DNA of 64,000 nucleotides from Anaerococcus tetradius ATCC 35098 (GTDB taxonomy: Bacteria; Bacillota; Clostridia; Tissierellales; Peptoniphilaceae), in assembly GCF_000159095.1 (NCBI RefSeq), contig NZ_GG666297.1, positions 284,034 to 348,033 on the forward strand, read 5' to 3'. How positions within the stretch are numbered: the stretch's first letter is position 1; each line of letters starts with the position of its first letter. Position numbers and translations under genes: made by a program. The notes beneath the pieces were generated by a model that saw only the letters and a program-made list of their open reading frames with translations, was not told the origin of the DNA and made no database searches. Positions 8,132-15,509 of the stretch are shown here, one piece after another.

Positions 8132-8388
8132 TACTTATCTAATTCCTCAAATAGAGAATCAATGGAATCAAAGATTGGCCTTTCTCCATTTTTTATAGAT
8201 TCTTTAATTTCTTTTACTTCAGCTTTCAAGTTTTTTATGACGTGTTCTGGATAGATTGCAACTGGAACAAGTACAATTTTTCCCTTATCTTCTATGACTT
8301 CAAATTGATCGCCTTGATTTAATTCCATAGATTTTACTATGTCTTTTGGGATAGTAACTTGTGATTTAGCTTTTAGTTCAACCAACAT
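8131..8388 (-). CDS. AbrB/MazE-family antitoxin
   Basis: This 85-residue protein has an AbrB-type swapped-hairpin DNA-binding domain at residues 1-45 (VELKAKSQVTIPKDIV, LNQGDQFEVIEDKGKIVLVP). An acidic C-terminal tail (residues 55-85) probably wraps the toxin. AAGGAGG lies upstream of the ATG. Pairing of an AbrB-type antitoxin with a RelE-fold toxin recalls PrlF-YhaV. A perfect inverted repeat directly upstream is the likely autoregulatory site. Confidence 0.9.
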   Translation of the reverse strand: MLVELKAKSQVTIPKDIVKSMELNQGDQFEVIEDKGKIVLVPVAIYPEHVIKNLKAEVKEIKESIKNGERPIFDSIDSLFEELDK

Positions 8389-8400
8389 AAGAAAACCTCC

Positions 8401-8429
8401 TTAGTTAGAAATTCATACTTTCTAACTAA
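8401..8429 (-). promoter_or_regulatory. Operator palindrome of the toxin-antitoxin operon
   Basis: TTAGTTAGAAA (8401-8411) and TTTCTAACTAA (8419-8429) are perfect 11-bp arms around a 7-bp spacer. The repeat lies just upstream of the antitoxin ribosome site. It should bind the antitoxin alone or in complex with the toxin. Confidence 0.75.
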
Positions 8430-8577
8430 ATTATATTTTCTTCTAATGAAAAAGTCAAGTGGAGAGTAAAGTTGATAGAATGAGAGTAAGTAGTTGTAGT
8501 ATAGTTAAAATAGCAAAAGAATAATAAAACTAGCCTTGGAGATTAAATCTTCAGGGCTTTCTTTATGGAGTGATAAA

Positions 8578-8828
8578 GTGCCGAGAAAACCTAAGAGACA
8601 TGTTCTAATCCAGCTTGTCCTGAATTAGTTGATGGACGATTCTGTAAGAAACATGAGAAAGAATACAACAAAAACTATGAAAAATATAAAAGAGATCCAA
8701 AAACCCATAAGTGTTATGGAAAAGCGTGGAGACTTATTAGAAAAAGATATGTAGCAGAGCATCCGATTTGTGAGATGTGTTTAAAAGAAAATAGAATGAC
8801 AAAGGTAGGGGTTGTTGCAAAACTATGA
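8578..8828 (+). pseudogene. Phage HNH endonuclease remnant cut by the MITE
   Basis: A GTG at 8578 begins MPRKPKR; a one-base deletion near 8600 then shifts the frame. The other frame reads CSNPACPELVDGRFCKKH, then YGKAWRLIRKRYVAEHPICEMC up to MTKV. This is the N-terminal part of phage-type HNH nucleases that sit next to terminase genes. The reading stops where the MITE begins at 8808, before the catalytic HNH residues, and no continuation is found on the other side. It is inactive three ways: frameshift, insertion and loss of the active site. Confidence 0.85.
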
Positions 8829-9000
8829 ATAATCATCGTCCCATCATTAGAAAGTTCTCTTAGGAAATTTTACCTCTCCTTGCCAGTGGGCATATTAGTG
8901 CCTGCCGGATGATGGAGGCATTAGCCCGTCGGCAAGGTGAGACTTTCCGTGGAGGTTCTTCTAACTATAATGGTACGATTTATTCATTCTGCAACAGCCC
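8809..9000. mobile_element. MITE-like element, copy 2 (192 bp, opposite orientation to copy 1)
   Basis: The reverse complement of this element aligns along its whole length with copy 1 at 823-1015, differing at scattered positions. Ends are GGGTTGTTGCA and TGCAACAGCCC. The GC-rich centre can pair CCTTGCC with GGCAAGG. It sits inside the HNH relic, so it inserted after or during prophage decay. Confidence 0.88.
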
Positions 9001-9029
9001 CTTATATTTAAGTATTAGGAGGTGATACT

Positions 9030-9140
9030 ATCGCTAAAAACGGAACATACAGAGGTGGAAGAAGAGTAAAAGCAGGAGGGAAACCACAGCCTGTTGCTGA
9101 AAAAATAGAAAAAGGTAAAAAATTAGAGATACTAATCTAG
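9030..9140 (+). pseudogene. Phage terminase small subunit remnant
   Basis: AGGAGGTGATACT precedes IAKNGTYRGGRRVKAGGKP and PVAEKIEKGKKLEILI, then TAG. The RGGxRxxAGxKP opening followed by AEKIEKGK is the usual N-terminus of P27-type terminase small subunits, which follow HNH genes in phages. The first codon is ATC where ATG is expected, and only 36 residues remain, so the gene is dead. Confidence 0.75.
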
Positions 9141-9376
9141 ATAATAAAACAAACTATCAGGCCTATGTTGAGGCAAAGGGATTCCATCTATTAGATAAGT
9201 CTGAAAAAACATGGAAAAAATCATTTTTACTAGAGATAGCAGAAAAATTTCAAGTGAAAAATCCGATAATTACTGCAAATAATGACTATTTTATTCTAGG
9301 TTTGCCTTTTTATAATGATGATATAAGTAAAGGAAATTTTGATAAAGCTATTGATAATTGGGTTAATGAGATTTGA
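9125..9376 (+). pseudogene. Open fragment of 83 codons without a start codon
   Basis: The frame from 9125 reads RDTNLDNKTNYQAYVEAKGF and ends DKAIDNWVNEI with TGA at 9374. No ATG, GTG or TTG lies near its beginning and a stop codon lies just upstream, so it is probably the 3' part of a lost gene. I do not recognise the protein. It overlaps the terminase relic by 16 bp in another frame. Confidence 0.45.
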
Positions 9377-9431
9377 TTAAAGCTTAAAATTAGAATAAGT
9401 ATATAAAAAAGACGCTTTAAATATAAATTGA

Positions 9432-9479
9432 AAACATAGCCCCATCATTAGAATGATTTCTATTGATGGGGCTATGTTT
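9432..9479. terminator. Strong bidirectional terminator
   Basis: AAACATAGCCCCATCA pairs perfectly over 16 bp with TGATGGGGCTATGTTT, flanked by TTTTAGTTTTT on the right and A-rich sequence on the left. It ends the leftward zur gene and isolates it from the phage relics. Confidence 0.88.
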
Positions 9480-9507
9480 ATTTTAGTTTTTAAATAGCTT
9501 ATATTTA

Positions 9508-9927
9508 TCATTTATGTTCTATCTTCTGACAGTCAGGGCAAATTCCTGTAAATTCGAAGTTGTGGCCTGTTATTAGGAAGCCTGTTTCTTTTTGTATTTG
9601 CTCTTCTAATGGATGGACAGGGCAGTTTTCTAGGATTATTTTTTTGTTGCATATGGTGCAAGTCATAAAGTGCTTGTGCTTTTCATTGTTTAGTTGGTAG
9701 TAGCTTATGCCATCTATATTTGTGTTTTTTAGAAGGATTTCATTTTCTTCAAGAGTGTTAAGGTTTCTATAAATAGTGGACAAATCAACCCTGATGTCTT
9801 CTTTGATAAGTTCATAAATTTCGTCTGCTGATATAGGATTGTTGCATCCTAATAGGGTTTCTAGTATAAGCTTTCTTTGCTTAGTTATTCTCAAATTTTT
9901 TTTCTTTAGTAAATCTTCTATATTCAA
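9508..9927 (-). CDS. Fur-family metalloregulator, probably Zur
   Basis: This 139-residue repressor has a winged helix at residues 1-80 (ITKQRKLILETL, DLSTIYRNLNTLEE) and a metal-binding C-terminal domain. Structural zinc ligands are CTIC at 90-93 and CPDC at 130-133, with His84, His86 and His122 near the sensing site. Divergence from a zinc ABC transporter gene makes zinc the likely signal; Fur or PerR function is less likely. The start is TTG at 9927, chosen because AAGGAGGG lies about 9 bp upstream and no ATG fits. Confidence 0.85.
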   Translation of the reverse strand: MNIEDLLKKKNLRITKQRKLILETLLGCNNPISADEIYELIKEDIRVDLSTIYRNLNTLEENEILLKNTNIDGISYYQLNNEKHKHFMTCTICNKKIILENCPVHPLEEQIQKETGFLITGHNFEFTGICPDCQKIEHK

Positions 9928-9960
9928 AATCTTATCCCTCCTTATATATTATACAATTAT

Positions 9961-10010
9961 TTGACAGATTGGAAAATAATAATATAATCATATTTGCAAA
10001 TAGATTGCAA
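9961..10010 (+). promoter_or_regulatory. znuA promoter with candidate Zur operator
   Basis: TTGACA (9961-9966) and TATAAT (9983-9988) are 16 bp apart. Immediately downstream, over the expected start site, TTGCAA occurs twice five bases apart (TTGCAAATAGATTGCAA); each hexamer is itself a palindrome. Its place at the transcription start suits repression. It does not match the Bacillus Zur box, so assignment to Zur is inference. Confidence 0.6.
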
Positions 10011-10027
10011 AAAGAAAAGGAGATAAT

Positions 10028-11113
10028 ATGAAGGTAAAAAATATAGTAGCAGTATTGGCCCTAAGTTTTGTTTTAGGAGCTTGCGGCAACAATTCCGATA
10101 AAGAAAAGAGCCCAGATAAACAAGAGGCTAAACAAGAAACTAGCGTCAATGAAGAAAAGAAGGATGACAAAAAGGCTGAAGATGCTAAGGAAGAAAGAGT
10201 TATTTATACATCATTTTTCCCAATCTATAATCTAGCTAAACAAATAGCAGGAGATAAGTTTGAAGTTAAATCTTTTGTGAATTTAAAGACAGAAAGCCAT
10301 GATTTTGAGCCATCTGCAAAAGAAATCGCAGAACTTTCTTCTACTAAGTTAATGTTTATTAATGGTGCTGGCATGGAAGAATGGGAAGGTGCTGTAAAGG
10401 ATGCAGTCGATATTGACCTAGTAAATACAAGTAAGGATATCGACCTTATCAAGGCTAGTGAAGATGATCACGACGATCATGATCATGACCATGATAAGGA
10501 TGAAGCGAAGGATGATCACAAGGAAGAAGCTAAGGATGAGCATAAGGAAGAAGCTAAGGATGATGACCACGACCACGACCATCATCATGGCGAATATGAC
10601 CCACATACTTGGTTAGATCCAGCTAATGGTAAGCTTCAAGCAAAGATAATTGCAGATAAATTATCAGAAATTGATCCTGCAAATAAGGATTATTATATGG
10701 CAAATTATGAAAAGATTGCCAAAGAGCTTGATGATATGGTTAAAGAATATAAGGAAAAATTTGATAAGGTTGAAAATAAGAAATTCATAGTTCCTCACCA
10801 AGCTTTTGGTTATCTTGCAAGGGAGTTTAATCTTGAACAAATTCCACTAAATAGTCTAACATCAACAGGGGAAGCAGATGCTAAGGTATTAAAGGAAGTT
10901 GCAGATCTAGCAAAGGCTGCTAAGTTAAAGACTGTATTTTACGAGATGGGTGGTTCAGATAAGGAAGCTAAGACTCTAGCAGATGAAATTGGAGCAGAGG
11001 CTAAGCCAATTAACACCCTCGAGTTTGCAACTGATGATGAATTAAACTCAAACAAAACTTACCAAGAAATGATTAAGGAAAACCTAGAAGCAATCTATAA
11101 GTCCTTATCATAA
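10028..11113 (+). CDS. znuA: Zinc ABC transporter substrate-binding lipoprotein
   Basis: The 361-residue protein begins with a lipoprotein signal peptide and lipobox LGAC (Cys at about 19), followed by a charged acidic-lysine linker. It belongs to the cluster A-I metal-binding proteins. The three His ligand regions appear as TESHDFEPSAKE, EYDPHTWLDP and VPHQAFGYLAREF, with a C-terminal Glu/Asp segment in FYEMGGSDKEAKTLADE. A long histidine- and aspartate-rich loop (about residues 143-188) is typical of zinc rather than manganese carriers. AAAAGGAGA precedes the ATG. It should hand zinc to the ZnuBC transporter encoded next. Confidence 0.93.
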   Translation: MKVKNIVAVLALSFVLGACGNNSDKEKSPDKQEAKQETSVNEEKKDDKKAEDAKEERVIYTSFFPIYNLAKQIAGDKFEVKSFVNLKTESHDFEPSAKEIAELSSTKLMFINGAGMEEWEGAVKDAVDIDLVNTSKDIDLIKASEDDHDDHDHDHDKDEAKDDHKEEAKDEHKEEAKDDDHDHDHHHGEYDPHTWLDPANGKLQAKIIADKLSEIDPANKDYYMANYEKIAKELDDMVKEYKEKFDKVENKKFIVPHQAFGYLAREFNLEQIPLNSLTSTGEADAKVLKEVADLAKAAKLKTVFYEMGGSDKEAKTLADEIGAEAKPINTLEFATDDELNSNKTYQEMIKENLEAIYKSLS

Positions 11114-11155
11114 ATATAATTAGACCTATAAATCCTAAGAATTAAGTAACTTTAA

Positions 11156-11191
11156 GGGCAAAGAATTATTATATCTTTGCTCTTTCTTTTG
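11156..11191 (+). terminator. Terminator between znuA and znuC
   Basis: GGGCAAAGA pairs with TCTTTGCTC (one wobble) and is followed by TTTCTTTTG. It would make znuA the more abundant transcript and separate it from znuCB. Confidence 0.7.
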
Positions 11192-11221
11192 ATTTTTTAT
11201 CTTAGACAAAGCTAAGATTTT

Positions 11222-11250
11222 TTAAGAATATATGGGTCAAGGGGTATAAT
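11222..11250 (+). promoter_or_regulatory. Promoter of znuCB, possibly leaderless
   Basis: TATAAT at 11245-11250 lies only 7 bp before the ATG of znuC, with TTAAGA 17 bp upstream as a weak -35. The start site would fall at the A of ATG or one base before. An AAGGGG at 11239-11244 is too far upstream for a good ribosome site and would not be transcribed. Confidence 0.55.
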
Positions 11251-11257
11251 GTAGTAT

Positions 11258-11923
11258 ATGAAATTGCTAGAGATTAAAAACCTTAAATTCGGTTATGAAG
11301 AAAATTTAATACTTAATGATATCAATCTCCAAATAGAAAAGGGTGATTTTATTGCGGTTAGTGGGGAGAATGGTTCGGGCAAGTCTACTTTGATTAAGCT
11401 TATTTTGAAGGCAGAAAAAAAGGATTCTGGACAGATTAAAATTCTAGGCAAGCCTATCGAAGATTTTCATGAGTATGAAAAGATAGGCTATCTTCCTCAA
11501 GTTAGTGACTCATCTCAGATTGCCTTTCCTGTTACTTGCAAGGAATATGTAAGACTTGGCCTATACAAGGACTTTAATATTTTCAATATGGCGACAAAGA
11601 AAGTAGATCAAAAGGTTAAAAATGCCTTCTCCTCTCTTTCTATCGAAGATTTGATAAATAAGCCTTTCAACAAGCTTTCTGGCGGTCAGCAACAAAGGGT
11701 CATGATTGCAAGGGCTCTTGTTTCTACACCCGAGATGCTTATCCTAGATGAGCCTACTGTTGGCATAGATGCTAAACACAAAGAAGCTTTCCTAAAACTT
11801 TTGGCCCATCTTAATAAAGACCAGGCAATTACAATCCTAATCATAAGTCACGAGATGGATCTAATAAGGGACTTGGTTAACAGAACCGTTGTTTTAAAGG
11901 AAGGAAGGCTAATTGATGCTTGA
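11258..11923 (+). CDS. znuC: Zinc ABC transporter ATP-binding protein
   Basis: This 221-residue ATPase carries Walker A GENGSGKST (36-44), the signature LSGGQQQR, Walker B MLILDEPTVG and the H-loop ISHEMD. It energises metal uptake with the permease whose gene overlaps its 3' end. Sequence alone does not separate zinc from manganese carriers, but the neighbouring His-rich ZnuA and the Fur-type repressor favour zinc. Confidence 0.92.
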   Translation: MKLLEIKNLKFGYEENLILNDINLQIEKGDFIAVSGENGSGKSTLIKLILKAEKKDSGQIKILGKPIEDFHEYEKIGYLPQVSDSSQIAFPVTCKEYVRLGLYKDFNIFNMATKKVDQKVKNAFSSLSIEDLINKPFNKLSGGQQQRVMIARALVSTPEMLILDEPTVGIDAKHKEAFLKLLAHLNKDQAITILIISHEMDLIRDLVNRTVVLKEGRLIDA

Positions 11924-12725
11924 ATATGATTTTATGAGAAGGGCCCTACTTGCAGGAGGAATGCTTGCAATAATTATCCCTATGATCGGCGTGGTAATGA
12001 TTAATAGAAAGACTTCCATGATTGGCGATGCCCTAAGCCATTCATCCCTATCGGGCGTTGCCCTTGGACTAATTTTTGGTATAAATCCTCTTTGGTCTTC
12101 ACTTCTTATTTGCGTTCTAGCAAGTTTTGCAATCGAGGTCATTAGGAGGAGATTTAAGCAATATGGCGATATGGCAACAGCTATAGTAATGAGTGCAGGC
12201 ATAGGTCTCGCTGCCGTCCTATCCGACTTTACCACAGGAGGTAAGAGCTTTGAATCATTTATGTTTGGCTCAATTACTACAGTTAGCAAGGAAGACTTAA
12301 GACTAATTGGAATAATATTTGTTCTAGTCCTAGTCCTTTCTCTTTATTTTTATAATGCACTCTTGTACAATTCTATAAATCCGATGATGAGTAGGCTATC
12401 AGGAGTAAAGACTGACCTAGTAGATTCTTTCTTCACCCTAATTACTGCAATAACAGTTGCGATATCTGCAAAAACTGTCGGTGCCTTGATGATAAGTTCC
12501 CTTATGGTAATACCAGTAGCGAGCGCCCTCCTTATAGCCAAATCCTACAAGGCTTCCTACCTTATAGCGATAATTCTTTCTTTGATATTTATGCTAAGCG
12601 GTATAAGCATAAGTTTCTATCAGGGAATAAAACCAGGAGGAGCCATAGTCCTAATAGCGATAGGATTTTTATTAGTAATATCCTTATTTAGCTTGATAAA
12701 AAAGAAAATCCTTGTTAAGAAATGA
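11916..12725 (+). CDS. znuB: Zinc ABC transporter permease
   Basis: The 269-residue membrane protein has about eight hydrophobic segments and the ABC-3 family pattern (GDALSHSSLSGVALG, GSITTVSKEDL, KTVGALMISSLMVIPVASALL). I start it at the ATG at 11916, 8 bp inside znuC, so translation is coupled; a TTG one codon earlier is possible. It forms the membrane channel for zinc. Confidence 0.92.
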   Translation: MLEYDFMRRALLAGGMLAIIIPMIGVVMINRKTSMIGDALSHSSLSGVALGLIFGINPLWSSLLICVLASFAIEVIRRRFKQYGDMATAIVMSAGIGLAAVLSDFTTGGKSFESFMFGSITTVSKEDLRLIGIIFVLVLVLSLYFYNALLYNSINPMMSRLSGVKTDLVDSFFTLITAITVAISAKTVGALMISSLMVIPVASALLIAKSYKASYLIAIILSLIFMLSGISISFYQGIKPGGAIVLIAIGFLLVISLFSLIKKKILVKK

Positions 12726-12727
12726 AT

Positions 12728-12778
12728 AAAAGAGACATAAGTATGAATCTATTTCAGATTATTACTCATGCCTCTTTT
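12728..12778. terminator. Shared terminator between znuB and the NYN gene
   Basis: AAAAGAG and CTCTTTT close an imperfect 23-bp stem (about 19 pairs) that ends in TTTTCT on the plus strand and in TTTTATTCAT on the minus strand. Both convergent genes stop within a few bases of it. Confidence 0.75.
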
Positions 12779-12780
12779 CT

Positions 12781-13455
12781 CTAATTATAATTATTTATTA
12801 ATTTTTCATCACAAAATCTAAGGCCATCTATATGTTCGAATAAGTCATCTTTAATTTTTCGGCCTAGTGAATCTAAGACAAAATCAATACCTTCTCTTCT
12901 TGCGAGTTTGGCAGCAGGAACAAAGTCAGAGTCTCCTGCAATCAAGACGATTTTATCCACTTGCTTCTTATATGCTAAAGAGGCAATATCAATTCCGATT
13001 TTCATATCAACACCTTTTTGTTTAGATGTTAGATAAAAATCCTTAGTAGTTAATTCATCAATACTAAGACTTCTATTTATTATTTTTTTTACACTTTCAT
13101 ATTTTAAAGTATAATTAACTTCATTTTCTGAAAGTCTACCTAATCTCAAAGCTACTTTTCTCTTCTTCTTCAATTCATTTAAAAATTCATTCATCCATAG
13201 ATACTGAGGGTGTTTTTTCATATTTATAACCTTCATTGTTAGGGGGTCATATACGCTTGTATCAAGAGGAGGACAATCATAATAGAATATTCTATATAAA
13301 TCATAGTATATATCTTCTCTTCTGATTTTTTCTTTTAAATGCCTCATACAATATGTAATCAGCATCTTAGCATCTTTTTCAGGACTATCTTCCTTTAATG
13401 CTTTTAAGGCTACTTTCCTGTAGTAACCTCCATCCACTAATATCGCTGCTTTCAT
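12781..13455 (-). CDS. NYN-domain (PIN-like) ribonuclease, LabA/DUF88 family
   Basis: The 224-residue protein has the acidic residues of an NYN nuclease: Asp8 in AAILVDGGYYRK, Asp in KGVDMKIGIDIASLA, and the AGDSDFVPAAKLARREG motif. PIN/NYN proteins of this kind are metal-dependent RNases or RNA-binding proteins; the target here is unknown. The gene stands alone between convergent znuB and divergent yaaA. It has its own consensus promoter and a ~100-nt structured leader, which suggests post-initiation control. Confidence 0.88.
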   Translation of the reverse strand: MKAAILVDGGYYRKVALKALKEDSPEKDAKMLITYCMRHLKEKIRREDIYYDLYRIFYYDCPPLDTSVYDPLTMKVINMKKHPQYLWMNEFLNELKKKRKVALRLGRLSENEVNYTLKYESVKKIINRSLSIDELTTKDFYLTSKQKGVDMKIGIDIASLAYKKQVDKIVLIAGDSDFVPAAKLARREGIDFVLDSLGRKIKDDLFEHIDGLRFCDEKLINNYN

Positions 13456-13471
13456 TTTCGCTCCTATTAAT

Positions 13472-13526
13472 AAAAAATCCTTGGTTTCGAAAATTCCCTT
13501 AGGGTGGGATATCTAATGCCAAGGAT
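13472..13526 (-). promoter_or_regulatory. Structured leader with terminator-like hairpin before the NYN gene
   Basis: On the minus strand ATCCTTGG and CCAAGGAT (8 bp perfect) enclose a ~34-nt loop containing CCCTAAGGG, followed at once by TTTTTT. An AGGAGC ribosome site and ATG come about 20 nt later. A second small hairpin, ACAAC/GTTGT, lies nearer the transcription start. The arrangement is that of an attenuator. I cannot match it to a known riboswitch class. Confidence 0.55.
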
Positions 13527-13563
13527 AAATATCATTGATTACAACATATCGTTGTTCATTTAT

Positions 13564-13592
13564 ATAATATCTTGAAACTTGTCTTTTGTCAA
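13564..13592 (-). promoter_or_regulatory. Promoter of the NYN gene
   Basis: On the minus strand TTGACA (13592-13587) and TATTAT (13569-13564) are 17 bp apart. Start is expected near 13557, giving a leader of about 100 nt. Confidence 0.8.
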
Positions 13593-13677
13593 GCAGCTTT
13601 CAAATTAGACTTTCTTTATATACCTAAGCCCTAATGAGGGGGACTTTATAGTATAATGTTTATATAAGGAAGGTATT

Positions 13678-14400
13678 ATGAAGATTATTATATCACCAGC
13701 TAAAAGATTTAAACATTTTGATAATTTTAAGACAGAGAAGATTTTGTTTGAGGATAAGACGAGAAAGCTTGTTGATGAGATTAGAAAGCTTAGCCTAAAT
13801 GATTTAGGCAATCTCAATCAGACCAATGACGAGCTTACAGAGAAGGCTTATTTTGATTTCCAAGATTTTGATTTTGATAGACTCGACAACCCCGCACTTT
13901 TTTCCTATGATGGTTTGGTTTTTAAGCAGTTTTGCGAAGAAGATTTCCCAGATTTGGCTTATCTTAATAATCACGTCTATATAATTTCTGCCCTTTATGG
14001 TGCCTTAAAGCCTTACACAGGAATTAGGGATTACAGGCTATATTTTGACAACAAGATGATAGATCTCTATGATTTTTGGAAAGATGATATATATAAGGAA
14101 GTCTTTAGGGATAAAGACCTTGTGATTAATCTAGCGAGTAAGGAATATGCCAAAACTATAAGGCCTTATCTTAAAAAGGACGACATTTTTATTACCATAG
14201 ACTTTAAGGATGAGAGAAATGGCAAGCTTAGGTCAATTGTAGCTTGGACTAAGGAGATGAGGGGGAAATTCCTCAAGGAAATTATTAGAAAAAAGATTGA
14301 TAAGCTTGATGATATCAAGAAGATTTCTATTGATGATTATATTTTCGATTCCTTTCTATCAACTAAGGATAATTTCATCTTTGCGAGGAGAAAATCATGA
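13678..14400 (+). CDS. yaaA: YaaA family protein (peroxide stress)
   Basis: This 240-residue protein matches YaaA: it opens MKIIISPAKRF, and has SALYGALKPYTGIRDYRL and VINLASKEYAKTI. E. coli YaaA lowers free iron under peroxide stress and binds DNA; whether that holds here is unknown. AAGGAAGG precedes the ATG and a TATAAT lies at 13652-13657. It overlaps sbcD by 4 bp (ATGA), opening a run of five overlapping genes otherwise devoted to DNA ends. Confidence 0.92.
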   Translation: MKIIISPAKRFKHFDNFKTEKILFEDKTRKLVDEIRKLSLNDLGNLNQTNDELTEKAYFDFQDFDFDRLDNPALFSYDGLVFKQFCEEDFPDLAYLNNHVYIISALYGALKPYTGIRDYRLYFDNKMIDLYDFWKDDIYKEVFRDKDLVINLASKEYAKTIRPYLKKDDIFITIDFKDERNGKLRSIVAWTKEMRGKFLKEIIRKKIDKLDDIKKISIDDYIFDSFLSTKDNFIFARRKS

Positions 14401-15509
14401 GGCTTATCCACCTATCTGACCTTCATCTAGGAAAAAATATCGGATCATATTCTCTAATAGAAGAGCAAAAATTCGCCCTCGATGAGATTATTTCTATAAT
14501 AAAAAAAGAAGAAGTCGACCTTGTAATGATTGCAGGAGATATTTTCGATACTACTATACCAAGTGCTGAGGCCCTTGACCTTTATTCCAATTTCTTGGAA
14601 GAAGTAGTCTTTGATTTAAAGAAAAAAGTTCTAGCCATTTCAGGTAACCACGATTCTTCCAAAAGGCTTGATATCAACAAGAGATTTTATAGGTCCAACA
14701 ATTATTATCTCATAAGTGAATATGAAAAAAGCCCCCTTACTTTCGAAGATGAATATGGGAAGGTGAATTTCTACCTAATTCCCTTTATCTCAATCAATAA
14801 GGCAAGGACGATTTTTAACCCTTCCATAGATAATTTCACAGACCTTTACAAGTTTGCCCTAAAGGACATTGGCTATGAAGATAGAAATGTCCTAATCAGC
14901 CACTGCTATGCTTCTTCTATGAAGGAAGACAAAGAAGCCTACGATGATGGCCAAAAGCCCCTTACTATCGGAGGTTATGACATGATGGATGCCTCAGTTT
15001 TTGAGAAATTCGACTATGTCGCCCTGGGTCACCTTCACAGGGCCCACTTTGTTTTAGATCCAAAGATAAGATATGCGGGAACTTTTATGAAATATTCCTT
15101 CGATGAAGAAAATCAAAGTAAGTCTGTAACCCTTGTCGATCTTAAAGAAAAGGCGGAGATTAGAAAAATCGACCTTCCCCTTCTTAGGGACTTTGAAGTA
15201 AGAAGGGGCTTGTTCGAAGATCTCCTAAGGGAAAAATCTACTGATTCCTACATAAAATTTATACTCGAGGATTCCTCCATCATAGAAAATGCCATGGCCA
15301 AGGTCAAGGAAAAGTTTCCTAGGGCAGTTTCTATAAGCTATGCCAATAAGCTTGCCCTTACTAGGGAAGATAGCCTAGATATAGATTTGGAAAATAAGGA
15401 TATCTTGGAGCTTTTTTCTGATTTTTATAAGTTTAAGATGGACGAAGATTTAAAAGATAAGGATAAGGAAGTTATAAAAAGGATAATAGCATGCGACCAA
15501 GAAGATTAA
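14397..15509 (+). CDS. sbcD: Exonuclease subunit SbcD (Mre11 homologue)
   Basis: The 370-residue nuclease carries the Mre11 phosphoesterase motifs HLSDLHLGK, IAGDIFDT, SGNHDSSKR, ISHCYASS and ALGHLHRAH. With SbcC it opens hairpins and degrades double-stranded ends and protein-blocked ends. It starts within yaaA (ATGA) and overlaps sbcC by 19 bp, so the subunits should be made together. Confidence 0.95.
   Translation: MRLIHLSDLHLGKNIGSYSLIEEQKFALDEIISIIKKEEVDLVMIAGDIFDTTIPSAEALDLYSNFLEEVVFDLKKKVLAISGNHDSSKRLDINKRFYRSNNYYLISEYEKSPLTFEDEYGKVNFYLIPFISINKARTIFNPSIDNFTDLYKFALKDIGYEDRNVLISHCYASSMKEDKEAYDDGQKPLTIGGYDMMDASVFEKFDYVALGHLHRAHFVLDPKIRYAGTFMKYSFDEENQSKSVTLVDLKEKAEIRKIDLPLLRDFEVRRGLFEDLLREKSTDSYIKFILEDSSIIENAMAKVKEKFPRAVSISYANKLALTREDSLDIDLENKDILELFSDFYKFKMDEDLKDKDKEVIKRIIACDQED

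Noticed and set aside
7323..9500. A direct repeat of the tRNA 3' end marking a prophage attR
   Set aside because: I looked for a second copy of the T-arm and acceptor sequence downstream and found none, so the integration boundary cannot be placed.
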